Assembly (NCBI GenBank): GCA_903921405.1
Contig: CAIXPV010000109.1
Location: 1-12,347 of the forward strand
DNA from: an uncultured Actinomycetes bacterium
GTDB lineage: Bacteria > Actinomycetota > Actinomycetes > Nanopelagicales > Nanopelagicaceae
DNA: 12,347 nucleotides
Direction of reading: 5' to 3'
The translations under genes and the position numbers were made by a program. Position 1 is the first letter of the stretch, and each line of letters begins with the position of its first letter. Positions 7,069-12,347 of this stretch are shown here, in pieces. Under the pieces are notes generated by a model. It was not told the origin of the DNA and did no database searches. It worked only from the letters and a program-made list of their open reading frames with translations.

Positions 7069-8508
7069 ATGATTAATGATGACCATGCGCTGACCTCGGA
7101 AATCGCTCTTCCTGCGAAACGATCAAAAGGTAAAGTAATCGGAATAGTGGTTGCAGCTGTAGCGGTCGTAATCGCCGGTGCTGGACTTTCATTTGCTCTT
7201 CTTTCTGGTGGCGGAGCTCAGCCTGAAGATATTTTGCCAAAAGATACAGTCGCTCTTGCAAAAATTGATCTCAATCCAAAGATAGGTCAGCGAATTAACT
7301 TAGTCCGTTTCCTCGCAAAGTTCCCCAAAACTTTTAGAAATTTTGATCAAGAGGATCCTGTCGGTTCACTAATCAATCAAACGGATGCATCGTCTGAACT
7401 GCAGTGGTCTGCAATCAAGCCTTGGATAGGCACTCGATATGCAGTTGCAGTCATCGAGAGTTCAGGCGCCATGAATCCGATTCTTGTAGTGTCAGTTAAA
7501 GATGAGGCAGAAGTCAAATACTACTTAGCCAAGAACTACCCCGAATTAAACTACGAAATAATATCTGGCTTTTTAGTGGTTGCAGAGAAGAAGTCTACAC
7601 TTAACCTAATTACAAGCGCACCAAGTCACTTATCAGATAATGAAGTGTACAAGTCGGATATGCACGCCTTAGGTGGGGACCAAATTGCAGTTGTCTGGGC
7701 TGACCTAAAACCAATCGCCCAGTTTGCGCAGAACTACATTAATGATTTCTTATACCAACAAGGGTTGAGCGCTGATCTCAATACTACGAAGAATTCAAAT
7801 GGCAGAGTGGTTATCGGAATGCATTTCACATCGGATACATTTGTTACCGACATTCTTACTCGTGGTATTGGATCTGAAAACCAAACACAACTCGATACAA
7901 GTGATTCGTTGAAGATTCTTGGTGATTTACCAGCCAGCACTCTTGGCGCAGTCAACATTGAAGGCATAGGAGCTTCGTTAACGGACGGCCTTCTCTCCAA
8001 TTCGGCCATAAATGATGCCCTCAATTTAATTGGTCTAAAGGCAAAAGACATCAGTGAATTATTACAAGGCCCCATTGCCGTTATCGCTCTTGACGATGGA
8101 AAAACCAACGATCCTCTTATCTTCTTGCGTCTAACTCCGAAAAATCCAAGCCAGACGATTGAAACAATTCGCATGGTCTTACGCAGGAATGGACTTGATG
8201 CTGGACAACTTGATTCACTAGTTATTGAAGATGGCCAATATCTATACCTTGGGTCAGATTCAGCCTCAATTCGTAAAGCTATTCTCCAAACCAAGAATCC
8301 AGCTAGTCGACTTGGAGATTCGGGACTATTTAAGAAGACATTGACGAAGTCAGGTAACTTCTCTGCCTATGTCGATCTCGGAAGTTTTCTACCTAAATTA
8401 TCAGTAGATACCAAAGGTGCGCCGCTGGGTGGCTTAGGTATTTCTATCGGTGCAGATTTAGGTAGCCCGGGTACTTCACGAACTTCAATCGTGCTCTCAC
8501 TGAAATAA
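7069..8508 (+). CDS. DUF3352-type membrane-anchored protein
   Basis: This 479-residue protein has a short basic cytoplasmic N-terminus, one transmembrane helix (about 23-46, following KRSKGK) and a large extracytoplasmic domain. Directly after the helix comes QPEDILPKDTVALAKIDLNPKIGQ (51-74), the opening of the DUF3352 family, in which a domain with repeated strands begins 'lP.dt.a...vdl.P...q'. The body contains an internal similarity: ALGGDQIAVVWADLKP, LGDLPASTLGAVNIEG and SGNFSAYVDLGSF look like repeated copies of the same strand motif. Known family members occur in actinobacteria and other bacteria without an established function; a cell-envelope role is inferred from topology. It is tandem to the secreted-protein gene, and its 3' end faces the UbiA-esterase gene with 17 bases between stops and no visible terminator. 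Confidence 0.8.
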   Translation: MINDDHALTSEIALPAKRSKGKVIGIVVAAVAVVIAGAGLSFALLSGGGAQPEDILPKDTVALAKIDLNPKIGQRINLVRFLAKFPKTFRNFDQEDPVGSLINQTDASSELQWSAIKPWIGTRYAVAVIESSGAMNPILVVSVKDEAEVKYYLAKNYPELNYEIISGFLVVAEKKSTLNLITSAPSHLSDNEVYKSDMHALGGDQIAVVWADLKPIAQFAQNYINDFLYQQGLSADLNTTKNSNGRVVIGMHFTSDTFVTDILTRGIGSENQTQLDTSDSLKILGDLPASTLGAVNIEGIGASLTDGLLSNSAINDALNLIGLKAKDISELLQGPIAVIALDDGKTNDPLIFLRLTPKNPSQTIETIRMVLRRNGLDAGQLDSLVIEDGQYLYLGSDSASIRKAILQTKNPASRLGDSGLFKKTLTKSGNFSAYVDLGSFLPKLSVDTKGAPLGGLGISIGADLGSPGTSRTSIVLSLK

Positions 8509-8525
8509 TCAAAGAGAATGGACAG

Positions 8526-10010
8526 TTACTTCTTAGGGTGAGCAAGTAACCAATCCATCACCTTTAAGCCAAAACTTGAATCTAGCCCCGGTCCATGGGC
8601 TCCCCCATTGATTGTCCATAGTTCCACGGATGTATCAGGGCATGAATAAGTAGTTGGAATTGTTTCGTTTCCTTCAAGAGAGGTTACTAAATCAAATGCT
8701 TGGCCAACTTTTGCTGTAGCAGAACACTTATCAATAACAGCCCATCGTTGAATACTCTCTTTGGCACTTGTATAGAAGTTTGAAAAGATCGATCCACCCG
8801 TGTACGTAATTACCTCATCATTTGTTCCGTGGATATGCAGAATACTTACAGGCGATTTAGCACTACAGGTTTTGGGGTCGATGTCCATTGCACCGGCAAG
8901 TCCGGCGATGGCGGCAACGGTCTGAGGATGCGTGCAGGCAAATCTATAGCTCATAAAGTCCCCATTGGAATGACCAAATACATAGATACGTTTAGGGTCT
9001 ACTGCTACCTTGCTAGAGATTTCGTCAATCAGGGATTGAATAAAAGCTGCATCATCAACGAGATTATTATTAAAATTACAGCAGGCCTTCGACGCATTCC
9101 AGAATTCATAGCCCTGCGAATCTTTTAAACCATCGGGCGCGGCATAAATCACTCCCCGTTTTTGTGCTGCCAAATCAATCGTGGCAAAGCGTTGATGGGT
9201 AAGACTTGAGCTCATATAACCATGTAAATCAATAATCAGCGGCGCAGGTGTATCGGATGAATACCCTGTCGGTAAAGTTACAAAAGTAGGACGATCTCCG
9301 CCAACCGTGAAGACCGATGACAATGAAGTATTTAGTTCTTCTTGCGAAGTGAGACTTTGGCTAACGTGTGAATTAGTAAAAACTAATGTGGAGATAATTA
9401 CTAAGACTAAAGCAATAATCGCCGACCATTTTTTGCCTAACTGTTGAGGTAATCCCCCAATATTGCTATCTCTATCTTGTGGCAGATCCTTAATGACGTT
9501 AGCACAGTGAAAGGCTACTCCTAGCATTGAACCAACGGCTAAGACAGGCAATGGTGGCGTGCGATTCGTAGCGTAAAAAATCGAGGCGGGCAACGCTGCA
9601 CATGCCACCGCATATGGCAGAGGTGAAAGTGGAGAGAACTTAAAGTAGAAGTTATAGGCGATTCCGCAACCGACTCCTAGTAAATAAATAGCACCACCTT
9701 TTATGCCTAGCGGACCAATTAGATTTGCGATCACCGCAACTGGTAGAAGAATAAACGTAGCCCTACGAAGTTGAACTACTGTGATGCTGCCTGCAACTAA
9801 GGGCTTATTGCTACGATTATGTCTTAGATCATCCTGGTAATCATAAATATCATTGCTCCAGCCAATTAGTAATTGGCCAAGGAAAACCGTGAATGCGATT
9901 ACGTATGCCGGGCCTTCCCACCAAAGGCGGGTAGATAGAAAAAACGCAATAGCGGTAATAAGCATTGTCGGGCCAAAGTGAGCCGCCTTTGCATAGGCAC
10001 GAAGCTTCAT
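8526..10010 (-). CDS. Fusion of UbiA-type prenyltransferase and PHB-depolymerase/LpqC-like esterase
   Basis: Residues 1-212 form a UbiA-superfamily membrane domain with about seven hydrophobic helices. The first prenyl-diphosphate motif is NDIYDYQDD (53-61) with SNKPLVAG behind it, and the second is DLPQD (175-179) in NVIKDLPQDRDSNIGGLPQQLG. Residues about 230-494 form an alpha/beta hydrolase of the PHB depolymerase/feruloyl esterase/LpqC type: LHGY oxyanion loop (262-265), FWNASKACCN (303-312), nucleophile Ser348 in GHSNG, probable Asp398 in HGTNDEV and His472 in GGAHGPG. UbiA enzymes normally have nine helices; here the last two are replaced by the esterase. The second motif faces the cytoplasm, so helix 7 (about 195-212) leads outward and places the esterase and its six cysteines outside the membrane. 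The ATG overlaps the fdhD stop (ATGA). Substrates of both domains are unknown. Confidence 0.85.
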   Translation of the reverse strand: MKLRAYAKAAHFGPTMLITAIAFFLSTRLWWEGPAYVIAFTVFLGQLLIGWSNDIYDYQDDLRHNRSNKPLVAGSITVVQLRRATFILLPVAVIANLIGPLGIKGGAIYLLGVGCGIAYNFYFKFSPLSPLPYAVACAALPASIFYATNRTPPLPVLAVGSMLGVAFHCANVIKDLPQDRDSNIGGLPQQLGKKWSAIIALVLVIISTLVFTNSHVSQSLTSQEELNTSLSSVFTVGGDRPTFVTLPTGYSSDTPAPLIIDLHGYMSSSLTHQRFATIDLAAQKRGVIYAAPDGLKDSQGYEFWNASKACCNFNNNLVDDAAFIQSLIDEISSKVAVDPKRIYVFGHSNGDFMSYRFACTHPQTVAAIAGLAGAMDIDPKTCSAKSPVSILHIHGTNDEVITYTGGSIFSNFYTSAKESIQRWAVIDKCSATAKVGQAFDLVTSLEGNETIPTTYSCPDTSVELWTINGGAHGPGLDSSFGLKVMDWLLAHPKK

Positions 10011-10840
10011 AAGCCACTAGGTAGATAGTGTTTAGCCACACCATTTCTTGCAAAGGCCAACAGCGTTAAACCGAATTCAGCGGCCAAATCAACGGCTAAA
10101 GACGTTGGTGCACTGACTCCCACGATGGCAGAGATGCCAGCGCAGATGGACTTCTGTACTAACTCATAACCAATGCGACCAGAGACAACCAGGGTCCAAT
10201 CGGCCAATGGCACTGTGCCATCCATCAATGCTGCCCCAATTACCTTATCAACGGCGTTATGCCGCCCAACATCTTCACGAACCCAGGTGACATCTCCTGA
10301 TGGATTAACAAGCATTGCTGCGTGTAATCCCCCGGTCTTTTCAAAGATGCGTTGGCGACCATCGAGCAAAGTGACCATCTGTGCAAGCTCTTGCACGCTA
10401 TGAGTTGGCGCAGAAACTTTCTGAACTCCTCGCTTATGCAAATCACTAATATTTGTAGATCCGCAGACACCACAAGCCGATGTAATTGTGAAACGACGCT
10501 CCATAATTCGAACAGCCTCGCTTGCATTCTCTGCAACTTCGGCGATAACTACATTGGCGCGCTGGCGAAGTGATAAAGATTTATCGGCGCAGACTTTAAC
10601 GCTGATCAACTCGTCGGGGTTTTTCAGAAATCCTTCACCCCATAAGAAACCTGCAGCAAGTTCCAAATCATTTCCTGGCGTACGCATTGTTATACCTAGT
10701 TGTTCTTCATTTTCGCCGCGCTTGATACGGATTTCTAGGGGCTCTTCAACAACAACTGAATCTGACGATGAGGTCTGCGAATCGGTTTTTTGAACTCTAA
10801 CTTTTGCGATTGCTGAAGGTGCTAAATCCTCATTGTCCAT
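10007..10840 (-). CDS. fdhD: Formate dehydrogenase accessory sulfurtransferase FdhD
   Basis: FdhD passes sulfur from a cysteine desulfurase to the molybdenum/tungsten bis-MGD cofactor and is required for active formate dehydrogenase. The 277-residue protein has the conserved SACGVCGS loop with Cys123 and Cys126, the substrate-binding TGGLHAAML (169-177), REDVGRHNAVDKVIG (188-202), SGRIGYELVQK (220-230) and SAPTSLAVDLA (243-253). Length and domain order are normal. Its start overlaps the end of the GMC oxidoreductase gene by 11 bases and its stop overlaps the fusion gene start, so all three are one transcript. No formate dehydrogenase gene lies in the window; it may be elsewhere in the genome or beyond the right edge. 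The ribosome site before ATG 10840 is weak, consistent with coupling. Confidence 0.96.
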   Translation of the reverse strand: MDNEDLAPSAIAKVRVQKTDSQTSSSDSVVVEEPLEIRIKRGENEEQLGITMRTPGNDLELAAGFLWGEGFLKNPDELISVKVCADKSLSLRQRANVVIAEVAENASEAVRIMERRFTITSACGVCGSTNISDLHKRGVQKVSAPTHSVQELAQMVTLLDGRQRIFEKTGGLHAAMLVNPSGDVTWVREDVGRHNAVDKVIGAALMDGTVPLADWTLVVSGRIGYELVQKSICAGISAIVGVSAPTSLAVDLAAEFGLTLLAFARNGVAKHYLPSGL

Positions 10841-12347
10841 GGCGATAGAACTCGATATTTTCAGGCGGCAATGGAGTCTTACCTAGAATCAAATCTGCAG
10901 CTTTTTCGGCGACCATCATGACGGGTGCATAAATATTTCCATTAGTTACATATGGAAAAACCGATGCATCGCATACGCGTAGGCCTTGAACGCCATGAAC
11001 CTTCATAGTTGTCGGATCTACAACTGACATCTCATCTGTACCCATTTTGGCTGTACACGATGGGTGCAGCGCAGTTTCAGCATCTTTGCGAACCCAGTCC
11101 AGAATCTCGGCATCAGTTGAAACACTTGCTCCAGGGGACGATTCACCTGCGTTGTAATCACTCATGGCTGGTTGAGTCAAAATGTTTCTGGCAACTTTCA
11201 CAGCTTCTATCCACTCACGCTTATCTTGCTCCGTGGATAAATAATTGAACTGCATTGCTGGCTTTTCCAAGGGATCAGCGCTCTTGATCTTTAACCAACC
11301 ACGGGCATCGGAATACATGGGGCCAACGTGAACTTGGTAGCCATGTCCACGGGTATCTCCGGTGCCGTCATATCGAATTGCCAAAGGTAAGAAGTGGAAC
11401 ATTAAATTTGGATACTTCACATCGTTGTTGCTGCGCGTAAAGCCACCGGCTTCAAATTGATTTGTGGCGCCAGGTCCTTTGCGAAAGAAGAGCCAAGCGG
11501 CGCCGATAAATGGACGACGCCAGAATTGAGTAATGGGTTGTTGTGTTACGGGAAGTTTGCACTTGTACTGAACGTAAACCTCCAAGTGGTCCTGCAGATT
11601 TGCCCCGACTCCAGGAAGGTTATGCACCATTGTGATGCCAAGTGGCGCTAAATCTTTTTCATTACCAATTCCTGACAACTGCAAAATCTGTGGAGTATTA
11701 ATTGCACCTCCGCACAAGACGACTTCACGGGAAGTAAAAGTAACCTTCTTACCTTTAATCATTACCTCTACCCCGGTAGCAGTTGTACCTTCAAATAGAA
11801 CTTTGGTGACATGGGCGCGGGTTTTGATCGTAAGGTTTGTGCGCTTTAAAATCGGATACACATACGCGCGCGCAGCGCTTAATCGTCGGCCTCGGTACAC
11901 ATTGCGATCAAAGGCGGCAAAGCCCTCTTGTCTATATCCATTGACATCATCAGTGCGTGGATATCCTGCTTGTTCGGTAGCTTTAAAGAACGCGGCAAAT
12001 AGTGGCCCCTTTACTGGGCCGCGTTCTAATTTAAGCGGCCCATTGTTGCCACGAAAAACATTGTTTTGATCAGCTAAACAGTTCTCCATCTTTTTAAAAT
12101 ATGGCAGACAGTGTGCGTAATCCCACGTGCTCATTCCGGCATCTTTAGACCAGCGTTCGTAATCCATTGGATTACCGCGTTGCCAAATCTGACCGTTAAT
12201 AGAGGATGAACCACCCAAGACTTTTCCGCGCGCATGATAAATACGGCGATTATTCATAAATGGCTCTGGCTCAGATTCATACATCCAGTCGTAATGCTTG
12301 TTGCCGATGGGGAAAGCTAACGCTGCTGGCATATGGATAAATACATC
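10830..12347 (-). CDS. betA: GMC oxidoreductase, choline dehydrogenase-like (5' part beyond right edge)
   Basis: This FAD-dependent GMC oxidoreductase most resembles BetA, which oxidises choline to betaine aldehyde. The frame remains open to the window edge (DVFIH precedes the Met at 12332), and the N-terminal GxGxxG Rossmann motif is missing, so roughly 50 residues lie outside. Counted from that Met, IHMPAALAF and YESEPEPFMNNRR match BetA closely. GMC signature 1 spans RGKVLGGSSSINGQIWQRG (36-53 region), and signature 2 is GGAINTPQILQLSGIG (208-223). The catalytic His423 lies in ETALHPSCTAKMG and the paired Asn464 in TNGNIYAP, as in choline dehydrogenases. No betaine aldehyde dehydrogenase is nearby, so another alcohol substrate remains possible and the symbol is tentative. 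It is the first visible gene of the operon with fdhD. Confidence 0.88.
   Translation of the reverse strand, partial: DVFIHMPAALAFPIGNKHYDWMYESEPEPFMNNRRIYHARGKVLGGSSSINGQIWQRGNPMDYERWSKDAGMSTWDYAHCLPYFKKMENCLADQNNVFRGNNGPLKLERGPVKGPLFAAFFKATEQAGYPRTDDVNGYRQEGFAAFDRNVYRGRRLSAARAYVYPILKRTNLTIKTRAHVTKVLFEGTTATGVEVMIKGKKVTFTSREVVLCGGAINTPQILQLSGIGNEKDLAPLGITMVHNLPGVGANLQDHLEVYVQYKCKLPVTQQPITQFWRRPFIGAAWLFFRKGPGATNQFEAGGFTRSNNDVKYPNLMFHFLPLAIRYDGTGDTRGHGYQVHVGPMYSDARGWLKIKSADPLEKPAMQFNYLSTEQDKREWIEAVKVARNILTQPAMSDYNAGESSPGASVSTDAEILDWVRKDAETALHPSCTAKMGTDEMSVVDPTTMKVHGVQGLRVCDASVFPYVTNGNIYAPVMMVAEKAADLILGKTPLPPENIEFYRHGQ

Noticed and set aside
7734..8294. 186-codon open frame on the minus strand inside the DUF3352 gene
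   Set aside because: It lies wholly antisense to a well-supported gene, and its translation is rich in Arg, Ser and Pro with no recognisable domain.
8509..8525. Possible bidirectional terminator between the DUF3352 gene and the fusion gene
   Set aside because: The 17-base gap has no GC-rich inverted repeat followed by a T-run.
9300..9440. Frameshift or broken pair as the origin of the UbiA-esterase fusion in this clone
   Set aside because: The frame is continuous through the junction, both domains are in phase, and no leftover UbiA helices or esterase start codon are apparent there; an assembly error cannot be excluded but is not suggested by the sequence.
11632..12069. 145-codon plus-strand frame opposite the GMC oxidoreductase gene
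   Set aside because: It is antisense to a gene with clear family motifs and shows no domain or start signals.
12330..12332. ATG as the start of the GMC oxidoreductase
   Set aside because: The frame stays open to the edge and the preceding residues (DVFIH) continue the family alignment; the FAD-binding N-terminus is missing, so this is an internal Met.

Overview
The window looks like ordinary chromosome from a small-genome, low-to-mid GC actinobacterium. Freshwater planktonic lineages (Nanopelagicales/acI type) are my best guess. The evidence is a fused gamma-alpha KorA with a separate KorB and no delta subunit, an actinobacterial-type DUF3352 membrane protein, very short intergenic gaps, and start codons placed directly behind -10-like hexamers (leaderless transcription). 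The taxonomic call is inference; no rRNA or marker gene is present. I see no mobile element, CRISPR array, tRNA or rRNA. No stretch above 100 bases lacks a gene; the largest gap is 92 bases (4892-4983).

Layout, left to right. (1) 1-97: the tail of a plus-strand gene cut by the window edge, overlapping by ATGA the start of an isochorismatase-like cysteine hydrolase (94-645). (2) A minus-strand cluster, read right to left: a FUSC/aromatic-acid-exporter-like membrane protein (6183-4984), then a 92-base gap with a dyad, then korA (4891-3050), korB (3057-2056) and an amidase-signature hydrolase (2032-635). The amidase and the isochorismatase-like gene converge with an 11-base 3' overlap. (3) A plus-strand pair of envelope proteins: a secreted cysteine-containing protein of unknown function (6230-7039) and a single-pass DUF3352 protein (7069-8508). 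(4) A tightly overlapping minus-strand operon that enters from the right edge: a choline-dehydrogenase-like GMC oxidoreductase (N-terminus outside the window), fdhD (10840-10007), and a gene encoding a UbiA-type prenyltransferase domain fused to a PHB-depolymerase/LpqC-like esterase domain (10010-8526).

How the genes may work together. KorAB would convert 2-oxoglutarate to succinyl-CoA with ferredoxin as electron acceptor, the alternative TCA step known from actinobacteria. The amidase and the isochorismatase-like hydrolase are both C-N hydrolases and could release ammonia or carboxylates, but their substrates cannot be read from sequence. The GMC oxidoreductase and FdhD both belong to redox/C1 metabolism (choline oxidation; formate dehydrogenase maturation). 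The most unusual object is the UbiA-esterase fusion: both catalytic motif sets are intact and the topology is coherent, with the esterase predicted outside the membrane. The second notable signal is that four of six uncoupled or possibly uncoupled gene starts have a TAnnnT hexamer exactly six bases before the ATG, which suggests leaderless mRNAs.
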